From Lunularia cruciata (lineage: Eukaryota; Streptophyta; Marchantiopsida; Lunulariales; Lunulariaceae): 64,000 nucleotides of DNA. Positions 13,127 to 23,909 of the stretch are shown piece by piece (within the stretch, counting starts at the first letter, position 1; every line of letters starts with the position of its first letter). The notes below the pieces were generated by a model. The model was not told the origin of the DNA, made no database searches, and worked only from the letters and a program-made list of their open reading frames with translations. The position numbers and the translations under genes are program-made. The stretch is from assembly GCA_948567375.1 (NCBI GenBank), contig OX419760.1, positions 3,348,001 to 3,412,000 on the forward strand, written 5' to 3'.

Positions 13127-13208
13127 CTTGTCATTTTTATACCTAATCTACCACTTGATCCTATCCTCTTGTCATTTTTATACCTAATCTACCACTTGAT
13201 CCTATCCT
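13127..13208. repeat. Perfect 41-bp tandem duplication
   Basis: The unit starting CTTGTCATTTTTATACCTAA occurs twice head to tail without any difference. This points to a recent replication-slippage event in noncoding DNA. Confidence 0.9.
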
Positions 13209-14029
13209 CATGTTATCAATCCCTAAAGGGGCTTATTTGGAGAGCTACCATTTTAAACAAGTAACTATTTGTGGGACTATTCATTTTGCACTATTATTTG
13301 TTCTACTTTGGATGGTTCCTTGGTCTGCAATTCAGGTGCTTAATTAAAATTTTCAGAACTGTTTCCTCAACAAGTCAAAAATAAATTTACTTCCTTGAAA
13401 CCTCAATGACTAGTTCAAGCATGATTTGGAAAATGACATGACACACCACAAAGAATACGAGCTGTTGGCATATTACACCAATTAGAACTTTTATGAACCT
13501 TTCAGGAGGAGAAATTGTGATCAATACTCTCTTATAATTTCCAGACTATTTGGAAAGATCATGAGAGCATAATGACAAGAAGTATCTTGAGAATTTTTTA
13601 TGGACCATAGGAGCTAGGTATCTATAATTGTCAAAGTCAGCAAACCCTGCAAGAAAGGTATAAATAATAGGCTACTCCTTAAATGCAAGCCAATGTTGAA
13701 ACCCCATTTGTGAAAGAAGAGCTTGCAAACTAAACGATTCAAAGAAACAATATCATCAATTGGACCACCAAACCAAAAGAACAAGTAAATGCATTCAACA
13801 TAGGATTCAACACGGGAATACGGAGATTTTCAAACTTAGAGCTACTTTAGACAATCTTTGAATATGAAGAATGGTTGAAATATTCTACTACCAATTATAA
13901 TGACATCTTCACTTTGACATAATCACATATGTATTCCAGTTATTGGTCATGGGATCCAATGGGAAAAGATTCAAATTATGGTAGTTCTAGCTATCACTCA
14001 CAAAAAGAAATGTAGATTGAATAAGATTT

Positions 14030-14203
14030 TCAAGGCAAAAAATTCTAATCAATCTACATGAATTTGTGTACGGAATGTACTTGCAAAATAAATCTTATTC
14101 AATCTACATTTCTTTTTGTGAAATGTAGATTGAATAAGATTTTCTTTTGCAAGTACATTCCATACACAAATTCATGTAGATTGATTAGAATTTTTGCCCT
14201 TGG
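14030..14203. repeat. Near-perfect inverted repeat (hairpin, arms about 80 bp)
   Basis: The left arm (about 14034-14112) and right arm (about 14120-14198) are reverse complements apart from a few changes and one or two short gaps. The spacer is about 8 bases (near TTTTTGTG). The outer bases CAAGGC and GCCCTTGG continue the pairing. The block GAAATGTAGATTGAATAAGA also occurs a third time just to the left, at about 14007. It is most likely a foldback MITE. If transcribed it would form a long stem like a small-RNA precursor. Confidence 0.85.
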
Positions 14204-15299
14204 CATTTAAACAAGTTATCCAAGAGGCCTGCCTTCTTAAAATACATTTACTTTCCCAAGAACCCTTCTCAAAACACGTCTATTCACGATCCCTCTTATC
14301 CACTTGCTAGTATTATGGCCAAGGTTTACACACTTTTATATAATCCTTTATCATCATGTGATGAATTTGCGATTGTGCTCATATTGAATTCAAGACCGGT
14401 CAAAATTTGGCCACACCTTGGTAATTTTTAGACTTTCCTAATTTTCTCCTCATTAGCAAATGTTTAGCTCCAATTTATCCACTCCTAAATTACTACTAAT
14501 ATCCTTCCATATCTAATGCAAGATATATAATTTAAGATGTAAACTTTTCAATAACACTATTAAAATCTTCACCACCTTTGCGAACAAACAAAGTATCTAA
14601 GAAAAATCCTTTGTTGAGCTTATATACATCGTACCAATTGTCAGAAAACTTCCTCCTAAGATATCTCAACATCACACCTCTAATCTATGTGCTCCAGGTA
14701 CCATTGGCATATTTCACACAAGAACTTTCTAACAGTACCGAACATCAGTCCATGAATGTCCAATAAAAACTTCTCTCGCCAATGCTTCATATAAGAAAAT
14801 ATAAGAGAAATCCGTAAAAGGCTTCAAAACTCCCAAAAATTCTCACACGTTCCTTCCCCTCCCAAAGCTTACACTAGTGGCGTTTTGCTGAATACTATTT
14901 GTTTCAATATGAATTAAACTCAAACAAGATCACACGCACATGAGTCGACACAATAAATTCGTGGTTTGCCTTCGAACCGGCTCATCACACTGACCTTCCT
15001 AGTACTCACTATAAAGAGCATGGGTAGCAACTCTTAACCATAGCTAGAACTTTACTTATGGTGGGCCTAACTAGAGATGACTAAGACGTCATCGTTTGCA
15101 AGTATGCCTTAATTCAGGTTCTTTATGTTATAAACTGATGTTCCCCTGAAATACCCATTCTACCGCACATCATATACAGCTATCGTACATCATAGATGCA
15201 TTCAAGTGCACCAAATCATATTAGAACTTGTTACAATATAGGTACTAATGAAACCGAGTCATTTGAACACTTGTTAAAATATGAACCTTCGCTTCAAAT

Positions 15300-16623
15300 A
15301 CGACAATAAATAGAATACACATGAAAATAAAAAGCAATGAATCTGGAAAGGAAACCTCGTCACTACACAGAAGAAAGTAAGAAAATGATTCGATATTATA
15401 TGTAGAGCCAGAATAGCAGCATCAATTTCTTCCACAGTAGACGGTGCGATAATATCTACCACCGTAATACCACCATCAATTTCTCCCACCCCCCTTTAAT
15501 CCTTCTTCAATCGCGCAGTTTTCCGCAAAACTGCGAAATATGGATGCCACGGCTTCAAGGTAACCAAAGCTTTTCTCTACACCCAGTCCCTCGAGCGCCC
15601 AAGGATACTCTCGGATCTGTTGGTGGTACTCAACACAAGAGCTAGTTGTCGCAGAGCTGAGAGCTCTGCAACAACTAGCTTCGGGAAAGGCTAATCGATC
15701 CGCCCTCATGAGCTTCTGCAATCCTTGAAATGCACCAGGATATTCCCGACTCTGCTTTAAACCCGACATTTAAATTGCGCAAAGCTCTCATTACTGCTTC
15801 TTGAAATTCCATATCGCCATCGTCTTCTAGGATGAGTCTCAACAGCTTTGAGATGGCCCCATCAATCTACCCTGTACTGTACTCCTCTCTCCTTCACTTT
15901 CAAGTGCGATACTAACTAGTACGGATGCAGCATTTTCCAGGCATCCATGATCAGAGTTCCTGACAACATCCATGAGCTCACAAATATCTCAAGGCGTGAG
16001 GATACTCCCGAATCTGCTTCCCATTAAACTCAATGCCTACGCTTAAATTTCGCAAAATTTTCAACAGTGCCTCTTTGAATTCAGAATTTGGATCGGCATT
16101 CGAAGGGTTATCAGTTCGGAGATGATCCCATCAATTTCTCCTATTTTCTTTCTTCCTTCTATATCAGTAGCCACACTGCTGATAGTGGATGCAACGTCTA
16201 CCAGATATGGAGAGCTCTTCCCGTGTGCCTGCAAGAGATTCACCAATGCTTCGAAAACGCCAGGATAGTCCCGAATCTGCTTCCGATTAGCCTCCATTCC
16301 AACAGTTGAATTCCGCAAAGTTCTCACCAGTCCCTCTTGAAAGTCAACACTCCCATTGTCCTCTAGGATGAATGTTAACAGCTTTGAGATTTGAGATGGC
16401 TCCCTTTACTTCACCTATTTTTTTTCTCTCCTTCAGTTTCGAATGCCACACTACCTAGTGTGTATGAAACGCGTTCAAGGTATGCAAAGCTCTTCCCAAC
16501 TTCCATGAGTTTCACCAGTCCCTCGACGACGACAGGATACTCCAGAATCTTCTCTCGATTAGCCTTATCGAAGCTAAATTTCTCCAAAGTCTCATCATTG
16601 CTTCTTGACTTTCGAAGTTCCAA
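15300..16623 (-). pseudogene. Broken host gene with tandem ARM-like repeats
   Basis: About four helical repeat units of roughly 93 residues follow each other on the minus strand. Units start near 16620, 16340, 16055 and 15770. The common pattern is FQEGLVRTLRNS, then NRKQIRDYPGVFEALVNLL, then YLVDVASTISSVATDIEG, then RKKIGEIDGIISEL. Hydrophobic helices with this spacing are typical of armadillo/HEAT-type scaffold proteins, which bind other proteins. No catalytic residues are expected. The later units (low coordinates) are interrupted by several stops and frame changes, and no clear start or end is present, so I call it a pseudogene fragment. A MITE touches its upstream edge at 16617. The exact family is not recognised. 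Confidence 0.6.
15640..15680. repeat. Short palindrome with 19-bp arms
   Basis: AGCTAGTTGTCGCAGAGCT (15640-15658) pairs with 15662-15680 across a 3-base loop, with one mismatch. It lies inside the ARM-repeat relic, where it does not fit the repeat pattern of the protein. Confidence 0.85.
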
Positions 16624-16869
16624 CTTTTAGTAGAAAGCATGGGAGTGGAGTACTATCAAAAGTACATAAGCACTGTAGAAGTGCCTTCTGTAGGAAAGTA
16701 TATGCGAGCCAAATATGAGGTTTAGGGAGATAACTACGTGCTAAAGTGCTAAAGATAGAATAGGTTACCCGTGAATTCCCTCTTAGTGAACATGGACTTT
16801 GGCTTCCATTAATACTTTGCCCCTAGTTGAGATCCCACCACTTCCATGCTTTCTACTAAAAGTTTGAAC
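16617..16869. mobile_element. MITE with about 32-bp terminal inverted repeats
   Basis: The left end (16617-16648) and right end (16838-16869) are inverted copies. The core CTTTTAGTAGAAAGCATGG is perfect, and only two mismatches occur over the whole arm. The 189 bases between them have no coding capacity. Size, ends and lack of genes fit a miniature inverted-repeat DNA transposon. The superfamily is unclear because no clean target duplication is visible. It sits at the upstream edge of the ARM relic. Confidence 0.7.
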
Positions 16870-17018
16870 TTAACATGGGCTTCATACATATAGTTCTACT
16901 ATACATATGTACTTTTGGTAGCTCTATATTATATACCTTCTCCACATTAGTAGGGTTGTGTATGTTCCCATAGCTATTAGAGGAGTGGTGTAGACTATAC
17001 ATAACCCTACCTATAGCC

Positions 17019-18060
17019 ATGGGAGGATGTGATCTCATACTACAAGAGGCCATTACACTAGCAGTCTGTATCGGTGCATGGCACCTAGTGGCCCCTCGCT
17101 TAGCTAAAAGGCTTTCACACCATGGTTGTCCCTTTCTATCAGCAACTATCATGACAGTGTATTCAAGTAGTCATGACTTTCAAATATATCTAGAGTTTGC
17201 TTGTGACCTTCTACCAAGCCCCGCACACATTGCACTCCTAGGGTTTGCTGACTTTGTTTCACTAGATTCTAGAAAGATTAAAGTAGACATTAGTGAGCAT
17301 ATGCACACCCACACCCTCACTAGCATCCTCACTAATACATTGTTATTTGATCGAGCTAAGATTATTTCGTGTGGAAGGAAAGGCTCTAGAGCTTGGCTCC
17401 ATCCTTCTCCCTTGATAGATTATTTCCATTTCAAGTCCGAGGAGTTCTTCACTACACTCCACCTACATTTAGGTCTCTCTCATCTAGCCCTACTAGGGCT
17501 TCTAGACCAATGCACATATGGTTCCACATATGACATGCAAGGCACACATCTTTTACTATGTGTTGTAGGAAGAGAACATACCAAAGTTCACAATGCCATC
17601 TGGGATATAGTGGCTCAGCTCCTCCAATCTACTTAGTCCCGTGTACAAATAGAGCAGTGGTTAGACTTACCAAGACCACCTCCAAGCCAGACAAGAGTAG
17701 ATATCATCACATTCATATACGATCAACATACCTTGTATGATGTGGTGGTTGCAAACCCCATATGAGTAAAGATACTAGCATGAGTAGGCATTTAGGTAGG
17801 ATCAATGATAATCATTGTAGCTTAGAGAAAGGAGGATCATTATGCACCATGGCTTGCCTCATATACCCTTGTTCCTCTTGTTGTGGATACTTGTGGGCAC
17901 CTTCATCACCATTCTGGAAAATTGCTTTGAGAAGCAATACAAGGTTCCTCATAAAGAAGAGGGACTATAGTTTTCACCCAAGCTATGCTCACCTTCTACT
18001 ATTGATATTGAGTCTAAGTCACATTACAACACTCTCAGGCCTTGAGTCTTCATAGATGAG
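17019..18060 (+). mobile_element. LINE (non-LTR retrotransposon) C-terminal fragment, restriction-like endonuclease type
   Basis: A 205-residue frame (17019-17636) and its continuation carry the pattern of the region behind a non-LTR reverse transcriptase. It reads SCGRKGSRAWLHPSPL, then LGLSHLALLGLLDQCTYG, then MQGTHLLLCVVG and HNAIWDIVAQLL. Downstream, RVDIITF and LYDVVVANP are readable (about 17700-17760). A Cys/Cys/His/Cys cluster, an HN pair and later acidic residues in a DI...D arrangement resemble the restriction-like endonuclease of R2/NeSL/Utopia-type LINEs. That endonuclease nicks target DNA to prime reverse transcription. The reverse transcriptase core is missing, so the copy is 5'-truncated, and the reading frame is broken by stops after 17636. 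Family membership is inference. Confidence 0.55.
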
Positions 18061-19640
18061 CAACAACAATAAGAATGCCCATCATGTTTGGTGCTCTTTG
18101 CCCTCACCAAATATACCATTAGAGGACCTCTGTCACAATGTCAAACAATAGTTTTCTTGTTCCTTTTCAATTGGTTGTTTTATGGCCTCCTCCTTGTGCG
18201 GGCTTGGGAGTTTAGCTCTTGCTTTGGTTTGTGACCCTTGGGTTTCTTTGGGCTCTAGACTCATTTTTCCTCTTACACTCTATGGTGCATTGTACTCCTT
18301 CTCACTTTCCTTCAGGGTATATGTTTTTGTGTGATGTTCCACCATAAATAAATATACTCCGACACGTTGTTAGGCTTGCACTAAGAAAGTGGAGTATATA
18401 TTAGAAAAGTAACGTGAACATGACAAGCAAAAAGATAGCTAGCCTAACATCTTTCATTATAGAGCCAGCAAATAGCCATGTAGCTGTAAAAGTGAAGCTT
18501 CATTAAACCAAAAAATACCATGGTGAGTGTGCAATGCACTAATGAAAAGGAGTCAATCACCCAATCCACAACTTTTAGTTGGATAAAAAAGTTACAAAGC
18601 CTTACAAAAATGGGAAGGGTCCAATTTCTACTTGATTCATATAATTCTGAACTTACATGTACATGTATTTCATTCTTTACAGGTTGGCCGCTAGCATCCT
18701 TCCAATTCCTCAACATGGGGTTTCAAATTGCTAGTTTGGACCTTTTCCTCAAGAATCTGGACATTTTTATGGTTTTTCTGGCAGAAATTTATAATCAGTG
18801 CAGCGAGGGGTATGTAGGAATTTTATAGTACTTGGACCAAAACCTTGATAAATCCTACAAGTCATGAGAAAAAGATGTGGGTCATCTTTCTTTTAAATCT
18901 TTACAATAAGTAAGGATTATGGGTGGTATTGTAAGCTTTATTTAAGGGTAATAAAGAAGAAGAATTCAAAAATCTGATCCACATGCTGCTTGAATTAAAA
19001 ACGTGTGAAGTTTGTCAAATGATCAAAGAAAACAAGGAGAGACACTCCATTTATTCTTTTTGATTATTGTGAGAAGAATAGAGTCCAATAGAAGCCCCTT
19101 TAGAAGGAAGCATTTGAATCTTCTTTACTTGCTGATCTTGAGAAATTGATGCCCCTTTTTTGAGAGGAATTTGACACTATTTTACTCACTTCTACTGAAA
19201 AATTTACATCCTTTTTTTGAGACAAATTTGACACTCTTTTATTCACTTTTCTTACAAATTTTTCTGCCCTTTTACTTGCTTCATGCTCGCTCCTTTACAC
19301 TCTTTTAATAGGGAAAGTTGAGAAATTTACACCTCTTTAAATACATGGATTTGAAACAATGGATTGGATAGAATCCTTGAATTGAGCAACATTGGCTTTG
19401 GCCTAGCTCATGCCAAAACTGAGTACTTCTAAGGAGCTAAGCAAAGAGATCAAGAGGTACATGCATTATACTACAAGAATGGTACAATGTGAGATAGAAG
19501 GTAGATTGGATGGGATTACTTTTTATGATTTGCCATGTCATTGAATTTAGATGAGTTGTGTTTAGATGAGGAATTTGATAACAATGAATGGAGTGACATG
19601 GGAGAACTATGTTTAGAGTGGTGGAATTTTTCACATAGTA
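18061..19640. other. No recognisable gene
   Basis: Frames are short and T- or A-rich. 18100-18350 may be the decayed 3' tail of the LINE. The stretch just before 19640 may hold the unreadable N-terminal part of the Harbinger transposase. Confidence 0.5.
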
Positions 19641-19649
19641 GAAGATACT

Positions 19650-20180
19650 TTCCTGAGAGGTTTTTCACCCCTTGCTATTGAATTTACTGGCAAGTTTTCT
19701 TGTAACCTTAAATGGTCCATGTTTAAAAAATTAACACAAATGGATATAGAGTCTTTTTATACTCTATTAGACCTTGTAATGATTATCTTGTATTCATCTA
19801 GAAATCTCATGGGAAATTCCAAACTCCAGTATTGATTCAACTTGCTGTAGCTCTAGATCATTTTGGATCACCCTAGGGATGGAACATCTATCTTCTGAAG
19901 GCAAACATATGGGGTGTGAGTGGAAGTTGCATCACTTTATTACAAACAGTGTGATGGAAGCAATTTTGTTGAAAAAGGTGAGAGAGGTACAATAGCTAGA
20001 TTGAGAAGAGAGATCTAGAATCTCAGCTGCTTTTGCACAAAAGGATTTTCCATGGTATGTTGGTTTAGTGGATGGAATGCCTTTTCTCTCTTTCCAATAT
20101 CCTAAAATTAATGGTGAGACTTATTTTAGCAAAAATAAGGATCATACTTGTTATATGAGAAAATTGTCTATGATGACCAA
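19650..20180 (+). mobile_element. PIF/Harbinger transposase relic
   Basis: Plus-strand reading gives LDHFGSP near 19857, then MGCEWKLHHFITNSVMEAIL, and then the diagnostic block FPWYVGLVDGMPFLSFQYP followed by INGETYFSKNKDHTCYMR (about 20050-20160). In PIF/Harbinger transposases (DDE_Tnp_4) the aspartate of the VDG motif is the first catalytic acid. The GE.YF.RK block follows it and the other acids lie further downstream. Here the sequence loses similarity after about 20180, so the C-terminal half is missing. Several stops and shifts interrupt the rest. No terminal inverted repeats were found. The element is dead. Confidence 0.55.
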
Positions 20181-20229
20181 AGAAGGATCCTTCTTTGCTT
20201 GAGGTAATTTCTTACTCTATTTCATCTAG

Positions 20230-21339
20230 GTGAATTGGAAAAGCTTGTTGGTACTTTTGCAAGTTTGCTATTGTGGTTGTTTCTATTGCAATAGTTGTAT
20301 GTAGAGATTTACATTGTTTTGAGTACCTTTTGCAATATGAGATGTTGGTGGTAATTTTTATTTGAGCTTGCATGCTCATTTGATTGTACTTCTTAGGGAT
20401 TTTGGTCATGTCATAAGATGACATGTTATGAAAATCTCCACTATGGTCAGATCTTAACCAATGAGGTGTAGGAAACTACTTCAATAGCAACCAATAATTG
20501 CTTGGAGATATGGGGTATACACCAATGTACTATCTACCATCATTTAAAATAGCTCACAATGCCGACAAACACAACTTCAAAAAATACATTGAATCCCCAA
20601 CAATGAATGAACACTACATAGGAATTCTCAAGGCTAGGTGGTATTCTTTACAAGAAGTGAGGGTCTAGTTTAACAACACAAGTAGAAGTACTTATCTCAT
20701 GAGATGAATTAGCACTTGTATTATTGTACAAAACCTTAAGCAGATAAAAATGCTTGGGAAGTGTAGAAGAAATATTTTATCCAAGAAGGTGACAATGTAG
20801 ACCTTAATGAGCACCATAACATTGATTAATTCATATTGAGTGTAATGGAAGGATTTTTGGAGTTAAATCAAAACCTGGTGGATCATTGTAATATTAATAA
20901 AGTTTATAAAGCTCTCTTGCATATAAATTTCATAGGAGGGAGAAAAACTGAGAATTCAAAAGCTTAAAGGTGTTCCAATTGACTATTTAGTGACTAAAAG
21001 AATTTCCAAATTGAGAAGGCAAGAGCCAAGGATCTGGCCAAGGAAAATTTGGAAGGACGATCCCATATTTGGTGCCCAAATTAGTTTTTGAATTGAGAAG
21101 GTTTGAGTTTTCAAGTTGAGAATTTTGACACAATTTAGAATGTCCATAGTGATGCAAACATGGATGCAAAACTCCACATAGAGAATAAAAATGTACATAA
21201 TTTTCACACTATTTAAAGTGTATATGACACTTGAATGCAAAATAACATCATTTTATAAAAAGAAATTTTATTTTTTTGATTAGAACATCAACACTTAGCT
21301 CTAAACTGTTATTGCACACACCAAGTCTCTTGTGTCATG
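20230..21339. other. No recognisable gene
   Basis: This is AT-rich DNA with only short unrelated frames. It lies between the Harbinger relic and the left end of element C. Confidence 0.5.
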
Positions 21340-21992
21340 CATATATACATTGCTACACAACATACATCATTGTCAACATCATACACTATAGAAGCACAAC
21401 TCACACATAAGTCATACATAAACTCTAAAGTGCCACAATAATCAGATTGTTTACAACTTGAATCAACTGAACTCAGATCAATACTTGATCCGATCCTCAA
21501 CAACTTGCCAACAAAAAGGCACTGATTACACTCAAACCACACTCACTCTAGCAAAGAGAATCCAGGTGATGCTCACCGGCTTTTTGTCCACTCTAGCCAA
21601 GAGCTCAAAGGCTCAACATCAAAGAAGTGAGCTGTTTGGAGCTGCACTTCTAGGGTATACTCCTAATTTTGACCTAGGTCTCATCCCAATGGTCACGATA
21701 ATGGTACACCTGATGGTATGGATGATGCAAGTGACGGTGAGCCCGACCATGAAGTCAATACCCTAAACACAAAATCTAACCGTCAAAAAGTAGTCTATGA
21801 GTAACTGCCAAAATGCCTCTAACTACTATCACTAGAACTCTAATGTCCAAGCAATCTAGATGCAACACTACAAATGGCATGACAACTGTTGTGCATATAT
21901 ACATTGCTACACAACATACATCATTATCAACATCATACACTATAGAAGCACAACTCACGCATAAGTCATACATAAACTCTAAAGTGCCACAA
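21340..21992 (-). repeat. Candidate 3' LTR end of element C with a 101-bp direct repeat
   Basis: Two nearly identical 101-bp copies (21340-21440 and 21892-21992, about 2 differences) begin TGCATATATACATTG and end GTGCCACAA. They flank 21441-21884, which matches 56858-57300 on the far side of the cluster. A polypurine tract on the minus strand touches the right copy, as expected for the internal edge of a 3' LTR. The arrangement is not a clean LTR and may reflect recombination between LTRs or a small TRIM-like insertion. Confidence 0.5.
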
Positions 21993-22006
21993 TTGCCCCC
22001 CTAGCT
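21993..22006 (-). other. Polypurine tract of element C
   Basis: The minus strand reads CTAGGGGGGCAATT immediately before TGTGGCACTTTAG. This is the purine run plus TG arrangement expected at the start of a 3' LTR. Confidence 0.55.
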
Positions 22007-22159
22007 GGCGGTTAGGTTCCTCTAACTCCATATAGCCATCTACTCCAAGTATATGGTATACTTTATGATGGGCAAAGATCAAGGTGCTATGGAGCCCCAT
22101 CGTTAGTTGCCTGTTTGCAATCTATATCATATAAAGAATGAACTAGCTATAGGTCAAGT

Positions 22160-22295
22160 ACATCTAGGACATAACCACTGTCCCTGAGGAACCACCCGTG
22201 AGAGGAGGAGTCATACATGCCATATGCCATCCTTTCAAACACCTATCACACACTAACATAGTAGCGGCTCCACCAGAAGAGCCACATAACATACA
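22160..22295 (-). pseudogene. PHD finger in the C-terminal tail of element C pol
   Basis: The minus strand reads CMLCGSSGGAATMLVCDRC, then LKGWHMACMTPPL, with a closing Cys-Pro-Arg-Cys recognisable at the low-coordinate end. The spacing is C-x2-C-x11-C-x2-C-x4-H-x2-C, followed by the last C-x2-C pair. That is the C4HC3 zinc signature of PHD fingers, with the usual W before the final cysteines. PHD fingers of this type bind the histone H3 tail, often by its Lys4 state. It follows the integrase, the position where chromoviruses carry a chromodomain, so a role in choosing insertion sites is a natural inference. The product is a fossil. Confidence 0.8.
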
Positions 22296-22329
22296 CTACA
22301 AGCCTACGTACAAGTGCCAAGCTTGGGTC

Positions 22330-23500
22330 CATAGTACCATTAATGTTTGGGAGGTGGCATGGCGTACAATTGCGCACATGATCCTTCCAAACAACACCTT
22401 CATGTCCTTCTAACACAAGGACTCCGGATGAGGCAAAACCTCACGCACTCTCAAGATAGTGTGGCCTATCAAAATATCAAGTGTTGTCAATGTTGTTTGC
22501 TATAGATATACATAGTCTCTTGGATGAAATTGACGTATTGAGGGTCTATAACCTCCTCCTCAAATGGTAGCAAAGCGTAAAGAATCTCTATGTTGAGCAA
22601 TTGCCAACTTCTCAAAGGCCATTGGCATCACTCTCTGAAAGATCTTTGCCCACTAAGAACATGCACTCATCCATACATCTGGATCATCCAAGTCCAAAAT
22701 CATAATAACATCTTGACAAATGGCCGCAGATTAATCTAGATCTTGTCCATTAAGTAGAAATTAAGGAGAGAAGGATGCTTAGGAGGCTTGCTGGCTGAAC
22801 CAATAGCCCATGGCCAACCAAGGTAATTGGATATCCCAATCTGCCAACTGGCTTCTTTGCAAACCATATTTTTGTAACCCTCTCTTCACTGTCTGAACCA
22901 CTCTCTTTGCTAAGCCATCTGCCTTAAGGTGATCTTGAGATGTAGTATGATGATCAATCAAAGCCTTGTCAAACAAGACCTGAAACTCCCCCAAGAACTC
23001 TATACCCTGATCAGTCAAAACCTCAGCTGGTGCACCAAAATGACTAAGAACTCAATCCAGGAACAAGTAAGTTGTCCCTTCACTAGACTTGTCAAGAAGT
23101 GCCACCAACTCAATCCATTTGGAGAAGTGCTCCACCATCACCAAAACATACCAATGATGTCTCACAATCAGTGGTAAAGGTCCAGCAAAGTCAAAACTCC
23201 AATGGTAACCCAATCCCATGATAGGTAATGGGTGTAATTGTGGCACAAGAGCATTGAATGATGCTCTAACTTGGTCACAAACCACACATCTAACAACAAA
23301 TTATTGTACCTTGGTCTGCATACCGTGCCATCAATAATGACTCTAGAGTAAGCTATATGTACACATTACTCCAAAATGTCCTAGCTCCTCATGAGCATGA
23401 CGGACCAACTGTGGTCTCTAAGATGGAAGTAGTACTACTCGCATTCTACCATCTTCCCATACACGCAAAAGGTGTTTGCCCTCCAATCTGAATCGTTTGG
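22330..23500 (-). pseudogene. Relic integrase of element C
   Basis: The zinc-binding end is readable (VVCDQVRASFNALVPQL, near 23290). The catalytic core follows: HWSFDFAGPLPLI, then YVLVMVEHFSKWIELVAL, then VLTDQGIEFLGEF and HLKADGLAKRVVQTVKRGLQ (22800-23230). These are the D-D-E type blocks of Ty3/gypsy integrase. The tail toward 22330 (near EGHEGVVWKDHVRN) connects to the PHD finger. Integrase would insert the DNA copy into chromatin. Fossil. Confidence 0.8.
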
Positions 23501-23909
23501 CTTGCTGAAGGACACGATCTCTCTCCTTGGCCCCAACTATGCCACCCACAACACCAGTGCAAAGATAGTCCATCACGAAGACATCACCATGAATGTCTCA
23601 TTGAATTATACCAATATCTTCACTCTTTGGATCTATGACCTCAATAACTCATCATGTATGCACTTAGAGAAATACCACCAAAGCCCTAGAACACATATAG
23701 AGAAAGGCCAATGCATGCCAACCCGGCACCATCTCCTCATCTATCTTACCATGCCAATGTGCTCCGGTCTGATCCTGCTGGCTGGGACATGGGTTTCTAC
23801 TCAACCTATCTACATCACAATTCACCACTCTAGGTCTATGAACAGTCATGAAATCATACTCATGTAAAATCAGAGCCCATCGTGCAAGCTTCCTTGAAAG
23901 CTTGTCGGA

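Larger units (their letters stand above)
11528..15300. other. AT-rich stretch without recognisable genes
   Basis: Only short frames occur on either strand and none resembles a known protein. Two local repeats are listed separately (13127-13208 and 14030-14203). The rest is probably decayed repeat DNA. Confidence 0.6.

Noticed and set aside
15640-15680. Palindrome as a rho-independent terminator
   Set aside because: The context is plant nuclear DNA and no T run follows.
17019-17636. 205-codon open frame as a host gene
   Set aside because: Sequence pattern (CTYG, GTHLLLC, HNAIWD) and its broken continuation fit the tail of a LINE better than a host protein.
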